This document shows positions 1 to 6,048 of a stretch of 6,048 bases of DNA, in pieces (the stretch's first letter is position 1; each line of letters starts with the position of its first letter). The stretch is from Bacteroidota bacterium. GTDB lineage: Bacteria > Bacteroidota > Bacteroidia > Bacteroidales > Marinifilaceae. The DNA lies in assembly GCA_023400335.1 (NCBI GenBank), contig JAEXFF010000236.1, forward strand, positions 1 to 6,048, given 5' to 3'. Position numbers and translations under genes: made by a program. A model generated the notes under the pieces. That model made no database searches and was not told the origin of the DNA. It saw nothing but the letters and a program-made list of their open reading frames with translations.

Positions 1-553
1 GTAAATGACTTCCTACTTTTATTTCGCCTGCCGTTTTTATTTCCTTTTCTTTTAAAAGGGTTATTTTTTCCTGATAATCGGTAAAAATACAGCTGTCAGT
101 TCCCGGCAAATTTTCCAGGATTTCATAGTCTGAAAAATCAAAGGGAAGATTTTCTGGACAGCTGGAATAAAAATTTATACCGACGGATGTCTGCAGGAGC
201 TTTTCCAAATCTTCCGAAACTTTTTTACAAAAAATGGAAATACTTTCCTCAACCGTGTTTCCTAAACGGTACATCTGAAAAGAGCCCAGATAGAGCTTTA
301 AAGATTTACTTTCTACGAGAAATTCACTATTGGCGGGGTATACTAATTTCAGTATTCCACTTACTGGTAAGCCCTGAGCGGTGAGAAAACTGGCTTCATA
401 ACAGTGCCAGATATCGTAACCGCAAAAAAGTCCTGTCGGTTGTTCTATCTGATAAATCTTCCGGTTTATATGCCGGGGCACGGCGACCAGTATAGCGGGA
501 CAATATGTTTCAGGATATCCGATGGATTTCCCCAGAAGTTTTTCCTCTTCCAT
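1..553 (-). CDS. queF: NADPH-dependent 7-cyano-7-deazaguanine (preQ0) reductase QueF, N-terminal part (runs off the left edge)
   Basis: QueF reduces the nitrile of preQ0 to the amine preQ1 with NADPH, in the cytoplasmic part of queuosine tRNA-modification synthesis. The 184 visible residues, read from the ATG at 553-551, match the N-terminal half of the long, bimodular E. coli-type enzyme (about 280 residues): an opening LLGKSIGYPETY like E. coli LGKSTDYRDTY, then VPRHINR, then GYDIWHCYEASFL (residues 45-57), and the family QueF/NADPH motif ESKSLKLYLGSF at 81-92. The last visible residues, GSHL, align just before the LLKSNC block of E. coli QueF, so the catalytic Cys should lie only a few codons beyond the edge and cannot be checked here. 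Asp downstream is also unseen. The start is chosen because it gives the family's N-terminus; no Shine-Dalgarno precedes it, which is normal for Bacteroidetes. It follows the ABC exporter gene by 117 bases on the same strand and may share its transcript. Family assignment is strong; completeness is unknown. Confidence 0.93.
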   Translation of the reverse strand, partial: MEEEKLLGKSIGYPETYCPAILVAVPRHINRKIYQIEQPTGLFCGYDIWHCYEASFLTAQGLPVSGILKLVYPANSEFLVESKSLKLYLGSFQMYRLGNTVEESISIFCKKVSEDLEKLLQTSVGINFYSSCPENLPFDFSDYEILENLPGTDSCIFTDYQEKITLLKEKEIKTAGEIKVGSHL

Positions 554-606
554 AGGTTCGTATAAAACTTTGCAGGATTTTGTTTAAAACTGTTTTTGTA
601 ATCTCT

Positions 607-642
607 TATAGGAAAGAATGTTTTACAATTTCTTTCCCTATA
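607..642. repeat. Inverted repeat (long hairpin) between the ABC exporter gene and queF
   Basis: Bases 607-618 (TATAGGAAAGAA) pair with 630-642 (TTCTTTCCCTATA) over 12 base pairs, with a single unpaired C at 638 and an 11-base loop at 619-629. It lies in the 117-base gap between the exporter stop and the queF start. Neither strand has a T-run directly after the stem, so it is not a standard intrinsic terminator. It could be an operator, an mRNA 3'-end stabiliser for the exporter message, or a leader hairpin for queF. The pairing is seen directly; any role is inference. Confidence 0.55.
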
Positions 643-670
643 CTGATAGGATTTTTGGAATATTTCCCGT

Positions 671-2494
671 TTAAAAGTTTTGCATATTATACAATTTGGT
701 GTATATACCGTTTTGTTTGAGCAATTCTTCGTGAGTTCCCCTTTCGATAATTTCGCCTTCGTGGAATACACAAATCAGATCGGCATTCCGGATGGTGGAA
801 AGGCGGTGAGCAATGACAATGGAAGTGCGGTTTCTCATCAGGTTATCCAAAGCTTGTTGTACCAGCTTTTCAGATTCCGTATCCAGAGCGGAAGTCGCTT
901 CGTCCAGAATCATAATAGGAGGGTTTTTCAATACGGCCCTTGCGATACTCAGGCGCTGCCGCTGTCCTCCGCTGAGTTTGCCGCCCCGGTCTCCGATAAC
1001 AGTCTGGTACCCTTTCTCCGTTTGCATGATAAAGTCGTGCGCATTGGCTATCTTCGCGGCATTTTCAATTTCTTCCGGACTTGCATTTTCTACCCCGAAT
1101 GCGATATTGTTGTAAATGGTATCGTTGAAGAGTATCGGATCCTGGTTGACATTTCCCATCAATCCCCGAAGATCGTACAGGGAAATATCCCGTATATTTA
1201 TTCCATCAATAGAGATACTTCCTTCATTGACATCGTAAAAACGGGGAAGTAAATCGACAAAAGTACTTTTCCCTGAACCAGATTGTCCGACGAGTGCAAC
1301 GGTTTTTCCTTTCGGGATTCTCAGATTGATGTCCTTCAGGACTTGCTTACTCTCATTGTAGGAAAAATAAACCTGTTTGTATTCTACCTGGTTTTTAAAT
1401 TCTTTGATTTTTTCCGGATTTGCTTTTTCCTGAATAGTCGATTCTGCTGATAAAATCACATCGATCCGGTCCATTGCTGCTAGTCCCTTTTGGATGCTGT
1501 AATATGCATTGGTCAAATTCTTGGCAGGATTAATAATGCAATAGAATAAGGCGATATAAGCGATGAATTGTTCGGCCGACAGGGATCCCTGGTGTTTGAG
1601 CACAAGGGTACCTCCAAACCATAGAATAATGACGATAACGATGGTCCCCAGAAATTCACTCATCGGATGGGCCAAAGAGCGCCGGCGCATCAGGCGATTT
1701 TGAATACGCCGGTATGCTTCATTTTCTTCGGAGAATTTTTGTGTCATTTTTTTCTCCGCATTGAAAGCTTTGATAATTCTCAGTCCCGATAAAGTTTCTT
1801 CCATTAAGGAGAGTATTTCTCCCATTTTGGTTTGCCCTTCCCAGGAGTGACGTTTTAAGTTTTTACCGACTTTACCGATTAGAGCACCCATCAGAGGGAG
1901 CAGGATAAATACAAATAAAGTGAGCTGCCAGCTCATGATCAACATCGTTGCCAGGTAAACGATAATCAGTATCGGGCTCTGAAAAAACATATCCAGGGAA
2001 CTCATGACGGATGCCTCCACTTCCTGTACATCACCTGTCATACGGGAAATAATATCTCCTTTCCGCTCTTCTGAGAAAAAAGGCAAAGGCAGGGATAATA
2101 TTTTAGTGTATATTTTGCGGCGGATATCTCTTACAACTCCGTTCCGTATGTATATCAGTTCGTAGGCAGCCAAGTAAGCAAATCCGGTTTTAAAAGCAGT
2201 AGCTATGACAGCAATCATTCCTACAAAAATTAAAGTAGCGGATTGCCCGTAATTTATTTTAATTTCTGTGATATAGTAATTGAACAGATGACTGAGGGTT
2301 TTCATATCGAACGCAAAAGGAACGGAGGTGGTCACTTCCTTTTGGTTGTCAAATATAATACCTAATACAGGAATTAACATGGCTATGGAAATACTTCCGA
2401 AGATAGCATGCAGAAAATTGTAAAAGATACTTTTAGTAACCCGGAATTTATAAGGCGGTATAAATCTTTTTAAAATGATCAGTAAATCGTGCAT
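671..2494 (-). CDS. MsbA-like ABC exporter, fused transmembrane and ATPase domains (half-transporter)
   Basis: A complete 607-residue half-size ABC exporter of the type I (MsbA/LmrA-like) fold, expected to work as a homodimer in the inner membrane. Six hydrophobic segments are visible near residues 22-48, 87-112, 168-187, 190-208, 281-300 and 308-330. The nucleotide-binding domain follows from about 370: A-loop Tyr379, Walker A GQSGSGKST at 403-411 (Lys409), Q-loop Gln451, signature LSGGQ at 507-511, Walker B ending in DE at 531-532 (Glu532 the catalytic base), D-loop SALD at 535-538 and H-loop His563. All key residues are present, so it should be an active ATPase. In Bacteroidetes, members of this family are often annotated as lipid A/phospholipid flippases (MsbA) or multidrug exporters; the sequence alone does not decide the substrate, so I give no symbol. 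The ATG at 2494 leads straight into the usual short pre-TM1 segment. It sits 75 bases after purB and 117 before queF on the same strand, with no obvious promoter of its own. Confidence 0.95.
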   Translation of the reverse strand: MHDLLIILKRFIPPYKFRVTKSIFYNFLHAIFGSISIAMLIPVLGIIFDNQKEVTTSVPFAFDMKTLSHLFNYYITEIKINYGQSATLIFVGMIAVIATAFKTGFAYLAAYELIYIRNGVVRDIRRKIYTKILSLPLPFFSEERKGDIISRMTGDVQEVEASVMSSLDMFFQSPILIIVYLATMLIMSWQLTLFVFILLPLMGALIGKVGKNLKRHSWEGQTKMGEILSLMEETLSGLRIIKAFNAEKKMTQKFSEENEAYRRIQNRLMRRRSLAHPMSEFLGTIVIVIILWFGGTLVLKHQGSLSAEQFIAYIALFYCIINPAKNLTNAYYSIQKGLAAMDRIDVILSAESTIQEKANPEKIKEFKNQVEYKQVYFSYNESKQVLKDINLRIPKGKTVALVGQSGSGKSTFVDLLPRFYDVNEGSISIDGINIRDISLYDLRGLMGNVNQDPILFNDTIYNNIAFGVENASPEEIENAAKIANAHDFIMQTEKGYQTVIGDRGGKLSGGQRQRLSIARAVLKNPPIMILDEATSALDTESEKLVQQALDNLMRNRTSIVIAHRLSTIRNADLICVFHEGEIIERGTHEELLKQNGIYTKLYNMQNF

Positions 2495-2510
2495 AAGTTT
2501 TTGGTCAAAA

Positions 2511-2565
2511 TTGCCCTCTTTCGGTTGGAACGTTATTGCCTATGGGTTCTGTAAAAGAAGGGCAA
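2511..2565 (-). terminator. Possible weak terminator or attenuator after purB
   Basis: In the minus-strand transcript, just after the purB stop (a TAATAA double stop), bases 2565-2554 can pair with 2521-2511 to give an 11-base-pair stem containing GCCC/GGGC and one bulged A-position (2558). The 3' arm is followed directly by four Us (bases 2510-2507). The loop is long, about 32 bases, and the U-run is short, so it would be a weak terminator at best. Partial termination would reduce expression of the downstream exporter and queF relative to purB. The pairing is seen; the function is inferred. Confidence 0.35.
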
Positions 2566-2569
2566 ATTA

Positions 2570-3907
2570 TTAAATACCCGTATAATTCGACGGGGTAATT
2601 TGCTTTAAAGTGCGTTTTAAATCGTCAGAAATCTCTAAGGTATCGATGAATTCCGCTATGGATTCCTGCGTGATTTTGCTATTTGTCCGGGTCAGCGCTT
2701 TCAAGGCTTCGTAAGGATTGGGATAGCCTTCCCGCCGTAAAATTGTTTGTATGGCTTCTGCTACTACGGCCCAATTTTTTTCTAAATCTTTTTCAATTGC
2801 TTCTTTGTTGATAATCAATTTGTTTAATCCTTTTAAGGTAGATTTGAAAGCAATAATGGTATGGGCCAGGGGTACCCCGATATTGCGCAGTACGGTAGAA
2901 TCCGTCAGGTCTCTTTGTAAACGGGAAATAGGAAGTTTGTTGCTCAAATGTTCAAAAAGAGCATTGGCAATACCCAAATTCCCCTCTGAATTTTCGAAAT
3001 CAATCGGATTTACTTTATGAGGCATGGCAGAAGAACCGACTTCTCCTGCTTTGATTTTTTGTTTAAAGTAGGTCATGGAAATGTATGTCCAGAAATCCCG
3101 GTCCAAATCGATAACGATAGTATTAATACGGCGTAAATTGTCGAATAAGGCCGCAAAATTATCGTAATTGGATATCTGAGTGGTATAGGTTTCCCGCTCT
3201 ATTTTGAGTTTTTGAGTAAGGAATTTGTTTCCGAAATCCGCCCAGTCGTATTCCGGGAAAGCCACATGATGTGCATTAAAGTTTCCCGTTGCTCCTCCGA
3301 ATTTTCCGGAAATTGCTACTTTTTTAAGTAATTCAAGCTGACGGCTCAAACGGTAAGTAAACACTTTCAGTTCTTTTCCCAGACGGGTCGGAGAGGCCGG
3401 TTGTCCATGTGTTTTTGCTAACATCGGTACGTCTTTCCATTCTTCCGCTAATTCTTCCAGTTTAGCAATCAGTTCGTCAATTACCGGATAGTATACATCG
3501 TGTACAGCATCGCGGAAAGAACAGGGAACGGCCGTATTATTGATGTCCTGGGAGGTTAAACCAAAATGGATAAATTCTTTATACCGGTGTAAATCCAAAG
3601 CGTCAAATTTTTCTTTGATGAAATATTCCACGGCTTTGACGTCGTGGTTGGTCACTTTCTCAATTTCTTTTATCTTTAGTGCATCTTCCACCGTGAAGTC
3701 CAGATATATTTCGCGCAGAGAAGCATAGAGAGAAGGCGTAAAATCTTTTAACTGGGGTAGAGGAAGTTCACAAAGAGCAATAAAATACTCAATTTCTACC
3801 ATTACCCGATAACGGATTAATGCACTTTCGGAAAAATAATTGGCAAGATTTTCGACTTTGTCCCGGTAACGGCCGTCGATAGGTGAAATGGCAGTTAATG
3901 CTTGCAT
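2570..3907 (-). CDS. purB: Adenylosuccinate lyase
   Basis: PurB catalyses two fumarate-releasing steps of purine synthesis: SAICAR to AICAR, and adenylosuccinate to AMP. It acts as a cytoplasmic homotetramer. The 445-residue product is the normal length for the E. coli-type enzyme (456 residues), and its start, MQALTAISPIDGRYRDKV, matches E. coli's SLTAVSPVDGRYGDKV. Visible superfamily motifs are NHDVKAVEYF (87-96), TSQDINNT (118-125), KTHGQPASPT (165-174) with His167 as the expected general acid, and the flexible signature loop GSSAMPHKVNPIDFEN (291-306) carrying the catalytic serine (Ser292 or Ser293) and the Lys/Asn substrate contacts. The frame is open for 24 more codons upstream to an ATG at 3979, but that extension has no homology to the family and would begin upstream of the likely transcription start, so the ATG at 3907 is chosen. 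It is the first gene of a leftward run with the ABC exporter and queF. Confidence 0.97.
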   Translation of the reverse strand: MQALTAISPIDGRYRDKVENLANYFSESALIRYRVMVEIEYFIALCELPLPQLKDFTPSLYASLREIYLDFTVEDALKIKEIEKVTNHDVKAVEYFIKEKFDALDLHRYKEFIHFGLTSQDINNTAVPCSFRDAVHDVYYPVIDELIAKLEELAEEWKDVPMLAKTHGQPASPTRLGKELKVFTYRLSRQLELLKKVAISGKFGGATGNFNAHHVAFPEYDWADFGNKFLTQKLKIERETYTTQISNYDNFAALFDNLRRINTIVIDLDRDFWTYISMTYFKQKIKAGEVGSSAMPHKVNPIDFENSEGNLGIANALFEHLSNKLPISRLQRDLTDSTVLRNIGVPLAHTIIAFKSTLKGLNKLIINKEAIEKDLEKNWAVVAEAIQTILRREGYPNPYEALKALTRTNSKITQESIAEFIDTLEISDDLKRTLKQITPSNYTGI

Positions 3908-3968
3908 AATATCTTGTTTTAATTTGTATAACCGTGAGGATAAAAATACACCCTTTTTTACAGGTTTA

Positions 3969-3976
3969 CAAAAGTA
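3969..3976 (-). promoter_or_regulatory. Candidate purB promoter, -7 box
   Basis: On the minus strand these bases read TACTTTTG, a full match to the Bacteroidetes primary sigma factor -7 consensus TAnnTTTG. The matching -33 element is poor: the best candidate at about the right distance is TTTCG (plus 4002-3998, 21 bases upstream). Transcription would start near 3960, leaving a leader of about 50-55 bases before the purB ATG at 3907. That supports the shorter purB start, because the in-frame ATG at 3979 would lie outside the message. Confidence 0.5.
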
Positions 3977-3996
3977 CAAAAAATAGGATTAAGAAA

Positions 3997-4024
3997 TCGA
4001 AATTTGAAATTCGAAATTTGAAAA
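3997..4024. repeat. Tandem 14-base AT-rich repeat between divergent promoters
   Basis: Two adjacent 14-base units, TCGAAATTTGAAAT (3997-4010) and TCGAAATTTGAAAA (4011-4024), differ only at the last base. Each contains the near-palindrome GAAATTTG / CGAAATTTCG-like core. The pair sits between the outward-facing candidate promoters of purB and the EI24 gene, partly overlapping the region where both -33 elements would lie. It could be a shared regulator site or simply a slippage product in AT-rich DNA. Confidence 0.6.
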
Positions 4025-4054
4025 TTGTGTTAAAAGAGAAATATTATACCTTTG
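4024..4054 (+). promoter_or_regulatory. Candidate promoter of the EI24-family gene
   Basis: TACCTTTG at 4047-4054 matches the Bacteroidetes -7 consensus TAnnTTTG, and ATTG at 4024-4027 lies 19 bases upstream, the usual spacing for the TTTG -33 element (three of four bases match). Transcription would begin near 4060, giving a leader of about 60 bases before the ATG at 4121. This is the best-formed promoter in the window. It is back-to-back with the purB promoter, about 70 bases between the two -7 boxes. Confidence 0.6.
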
Positions 4055-4120
4055 TTATCGGAATGCTTGAAATTGTAGTTGTTTGAGCACTGGAATATTT
4101 AAACATTTGAATATCTTGAA

Positions 4121-4927
4121 ATGAGTGTATTAGAAGGTTTTTTTTCAGGAATCGGAGTTTACGGAAAAGCTTTTCAAATTCTCTTTTCCCGGAGATTTTT
4201 CGGATTTCTCTTTTTCCCTTTTTTGGCTTTATTGTTGTTGTTTTGGGGAGGGGGATGGCTGGTGTCTTCTGCAGGAGATAGCCTGGCTGCAATCGTTCAG
4301 GCGAAAATAGCCGCATGGGTAGAGGGAATTTCATGGTTGCAATGGCTGCATAATACGCTGGGATTTTTGGTGAGAATTGTTTTGAAAATAGCTTATTTTT
4401 TCCTGTTTATTACTTTTGGAGGATATATTGTGTTGATTGTGATGTCTCCCGTTTATTCCTGGTTATCGGAGCGTACGGAAGCTCATCTTTCCGGTAAAGA
4501 ATACCCTTTTAGTTTACGTCAGTTGATCTGGGAAATTTTTAGGGGTATTCTGATTGCACTCCGGAATATGGTTTTTCAATTATTGTTTACTTTATTGCTG
4601 TTTTTTTGCTCTTTTATACCACTGATTGGTTTGTTGTCGCCCTTGGCTCTATTTCTGGTTTCCGCTTATTTTTACGGTTTTTCTTTTGTAGATTATGCTA
4701 TAGAACGCAAACGCTTCAATGTTAAACAAAGCGTTCGCTATGTGAATAAGAATGTAGGTATGGTGACGGGAGTGGGGGCTATTTTCGCTTTTTCATTGAT
4801 GATTCCCTGGTTTAGTATCATAGCCTGTAGCTTTGTCTCGATTCTTTCTGTTATAGCCGGAACGATAGCTATACATCAGGTAACTCAAAAAGAATCCGAA
4901 GGGATGGAAATAAAAAGGTTGAAGTAA
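4121..4927 (+). CDS. EI24/CysZ-family integral membrane protein
   Basis: A complete 268-residue inner-membrane protein of the EI24 family, which includes E. coli CysZ (sulfate uptake, about 253 residues). Hydrophobic segments lie near residues 27-48, 82-108, 150-185 (long enough for a helical hairpin) and 213-250. Family-like landmarks are MSPVYSWLSERTEAHLSG at 108-125 (compare CysZ's soluble loop after its first membrane pair) and the SFVDYAIERKRFNVKQSVRYV stretch at 188-207, a conserved charged segment (DY-x-x-ER) before the last membrane helices. The C-terminus is short and lysine-rich. No neighbouring sulfate or cysteine genes are present, so a CysZ transport role is not supported; in Bacteroidetes the family is mostly uncharacterised. 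The ATG at 4121 is the only sensible start, follows a well-formed promoter by about 60 bases and lacks a Shine-Dalgarno. It is transcribed divergently from purB. Family assignment is fairly sure; substrate and function are unknown. Confidence 0.82.
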   Translation: MSVLEGFFSGIGVYGKAFQILFSRRFFGFLFFPFLALLLLFWGGGWLVSSAGDSLAAIVQAKIAAWVEGISWLQWLHNTLGFLVRIVLKIAYFFLFITFGGYIVLIVMSPVYSWLSERTEAHLSGKEYPFSLRQLIWEIFRGILIALRNMVFQLLFTLLLFFCSFIPLIGLLSPLALFLVSAYFYGFSFVDYAIERKRFNVKQSVRYVNKNVGMVTGVGAIFAFSLMIPWFSIIACSFVSILSVIAGTIAIHQVTQKESEGMEIKRLK

Positions 4928-5220
4928 AAGGAATTCCTTTAAAAGATGAATGTGCAGACAATAGCATTGAGAATATTCAATTGTTTAAATGTTGGATATC
5001 TGTTTAAAGGGTAGGAGAAGGAATACCTGAACCGGAATGAGAACCGTATTTTTTACAGCTGTCAGTGCGGGAGGACTTTCCGGTTTTGCTCCTGTAGGGA
5101 GGTCATGGCTATTTGTAAGGAGTTGTAAAATAGGTCCTATCCGTCGTTTTTCCTTTCGATCATTTTCTGTTTTTGTGGAGATATTTTTATAGATTTGTCT
5201 GTTATTAAAGATTTGGAATT
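4928..5220. other. Intergenic gap with no convincing gene
   Basis: This 293-base stretch separates the EI24-family gene from the NfeD-type protease. A perfect 14-base palindrome, AAAGGAATTCCTTT (4927-4940), overlaps the EI24 stop codon, and CCTTTAAA (4936-4943) recurs inverted as TTTAAAGG (5003-5010). No stem followed by a T-run is visible, so I call no terminator. The only ATG frames are 22 codons (4946-5014) and 51 codons (5037-5192); neither product resembles a known family. The middle (about 5060-5110) is richer in G than its surroundings and could hold a leader or small RNA, but I see no recognisable riboswitch or RNA family. Confidence 0.6.
5190..5197 (+). promoter_or_regulatory. Candidate -7 box for the NfeD-type protease gene
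   Basis: TAGATTTG matches the Bacteroidetes -7 consensus TAnnTTTG. No good -33 element is present at the normal distance: TCTG at 5166-5169 is 20 bases upstream, and TTTTG at 5171-5175 is too close. Transcription from here would start near 5203 and leave only about 18 bases of leader before the ATG at 5221. Confidence 0.35.
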
Positions 5221-6048
5221 ATGCGGAAGTCGTTTTTATTGACGTTGTTGTTGGTTTTTACTACTTTGTGGGGGATAGCCGGGGAAAGGCAACCCTTGGT
5301 GTTTAAAGTGGATATTAAAGATGAAATTGGTCCGGAAGTATGGAGATTGGTAAAAAAGTCTTTTGAAAAAGCGGAACAGGAAAAAGCGGATTATATACTG
5401 ATTGACATGAATACCTATGGAGGATTAGTGGTATATGCCGATTCTTTACGTACTTTAATTTTGAATACACCGAAACCGGTATGGGTGTTTATCAATAATA
5501 ATGCTGCTTCTGCCGGAGCATTAATTGCTATTGCCTGTGATAAAATTTACATGAGAGAAGGGGCAAATATCGGAGCTGCCACAGTCGTGAATCAAACGGG
5601 AGAAGCGATGCCGGATAAGTATCAGTCTTATATGCGTTCTATGATACGGTCTACGGCACAGGCACATGGGAAAGATACGATAGTGGAAGGCAATGATACT
5701 CTTTACCGTTGGAAACGGGATCCTCATATTGCGGAAGCTATGGTGGATCAGTCGGTCGTTGTCTCCGGAGTATCTGATAGCGGGAAAGTGGTGACTTTTA
5801 CTCCGCACGAAGCGATGAAGTATGGATTTTGTGACGGAATAGCGGATCAGGTGGATGAGGTATTACAAAAAGAAGGTATTGATCATTATACCCTATCCGT
5901 TTATACCCCTACAGCGCTGGATAAGATCATCGGTTTTTTAATAAATCCTTTTGTGAGGGGCATATTGATTATGGTTATTGTAGGGGGTATTTATTTTGAA
6001 CTGCAGACCCCTGGAATCGGTTTTCCACTGGCAGCAGCAGCTATAGCC
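5221..6048 (+). CDS. NfeD-family membrane-bound ClpP-class serine protease, N-terminal part (runs off the right edge)
   Basis: The first 276 residues of a long NfeD (1510-N/STOPP-type) protease, which has an extracytoplasmic ClpP-fold protease domain followed by several membrane helices and usually a C-terminal OB-fold domain. Residues 1-20 form a signal peptide (MRKS, then a Leu/Val-rich core, ending GIAG). The protease domain runs from about 26 to 220. Gly67-Gly68 in MNTYGG corresponds to the TPGG motif, the nucleophile is Ser97 in NNNAASAGALIAIACD (92-107), and the GANIGAATVVN block lies at 114-124. Lys133 in MPDKYQSYMRS aligns without gaps to the PPK region holding the catalytic Lys138 of Pyrococcus PH1510, completing a Ser/Lys dyad. 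The EAMKYG segment near 199-204 is also family-typical. Membrane segments begin at about 246-260 and 266 onward and are cut by the edge. NfeD partners are SPFH/stomatin proteins, often encoded next door, so such a gene may follow; that is inference. Its substrate is unknown. The start is set by the signal peptide. Confidence 0.92.
   Translation, partial: MRKSFLLTLLLVFTTLWGIAGERQPLVFKVDIKDEIGPEVWRLVKKSFEKAEQEKADYILIDMNTYGGLVVYADSLRTLILNTPKPVWVFINNNAASAGALIAIACDKIYMREGANIGAATVVNQTGEAMPDKYQSYMRSMIRSTAQAHGKDTIVEGNDTLYRWKRDPHIAEAMVDQSVVVSGVSDSGKVVTFTPHEAMKYGFCDGIADQVDEVLQKEGIDHYTLSVYTPTALDKIIGFLINPFVRGILIMVIVGGIYFELQTPGIGFPLAAAAIA

Noticed and set aside
187..384. 65-codon plus-strand frame
   Set aside because: It is antisense to queF coding sequence that shows clear family motifs.
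554..670. preQ1 riboswitch before queF
   Set aside because: I looked for the small C-rich hairpin followed by an A-rich tail with a pairing GG-site and did not find it; the only structure is the 607-642 hairpin.
466..771. 101-codon minus-strand frame spanning the exporter end, the gap and the queF start
   Set aside because: It overlaps two well-supported genes in another frame and its product is Lys/Asn/Cys-rich with no family resemblance.
680..1252. 190-codon plus-strand open frame, with a second frame at 813-1115
   Set aside because: Both lie antisense to the ATPase domain of the ABC exporter, whose motifs are all intact; the antisense products resemble no known protein.
2751..3020. Plus-strand frames of 89 codons here and 62 codons at 3540-3728
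   Set aside because: Both lie within purB on the opposite strand, across its conserved motifs.
3908..3979. 24-codon N-terminal extension of purB to an upstream in-frame ATG
   Set aside because: The family begins at the ALTAISPIDGRY block, the extra residues look random, and the extension overlaps the candidate -7 box, so it would not be in the message.
4044..4334. 96-codon minus-strand frame over the promoter and start of the EI24-family gene
   Set aside because: It is antisense to a clear membrane protein, basic and low in complexity, and runs through the promoter region.
88..5067. Shared 13-mer TACAGCTGTCAGT inside queF and in the gap before the protease gene
   Set aside because: A match of this length between two places in 6 kb is not unlikely by chance, one copy is plain coding sequence, and the flanks do not match.
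5521..5808. 95-codon minus-strand frame
   Set aside because: It is antisense to the conserved protease domain of the NfeD-family gene.

Overview
The window looks like an ordinary chromosomal housekeeping stretch from a member of the Bacteroidetes, probably order Bacteroidales. The evidence is AT-rich, low-GC-type coding sequence, almost no Shine-Dalgarno sites, candidate promoters with the Bacteroidetes -7 box TAnnTTTG, and protein family variants typical of the group (an E. coli-type long PurB, a bimodular QueF and a membrane-bound NfeD protease). I cannot name the genus from the sequence.

Layout: the left two thirds is a leftward (minus-strand) run. Read in the direction of transcription it is purB (adenylosuccinate lyase, 3907 to 2570), then a complete MsbA-type half-size ABC exporter (2494 to 671), then queF (NADPH-dependent 7-cyano-7-deazaguanine reductase, from 553 and running off the left edge). 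The gaps are 75 and 117 bases, and I find no good promoter in either, so cotranscription from a promoter in front of purB is plausible. Each gap does contain an inverted repeat: a possible weak terminator or attenuator after purB, and a long hairpin before queF.

The right third reads rightward. Base 3908 begins a 213-base divergent promoter region with an opposed pair of Bacteroidetes-type -7 boxes and a 14-base AT-rich tandem repeat. It is followed by a complete EI24/CysZ-family membrane protein gene (4121-4927), a 293-base gap with no convincing gene, and the first 276 codons of an NfeD-family membrane serine protease (5221 to the right edge). That protease has a signal peptide and an apparently intact Ser97/Lys133 dyad.

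The genes serve unrelated jobs: purine/AMP synthesis, lipid or drug export, queuosine precursor synthesis, an uncharacterised membrane protein, and membrane proteolysis. I see no mobile element, CRISPR array, tRNA, rRNA, toxin-antitoxin or defence genes, and no evidence for a new multi-gene system. The points worth a second look are small intergenic structures.
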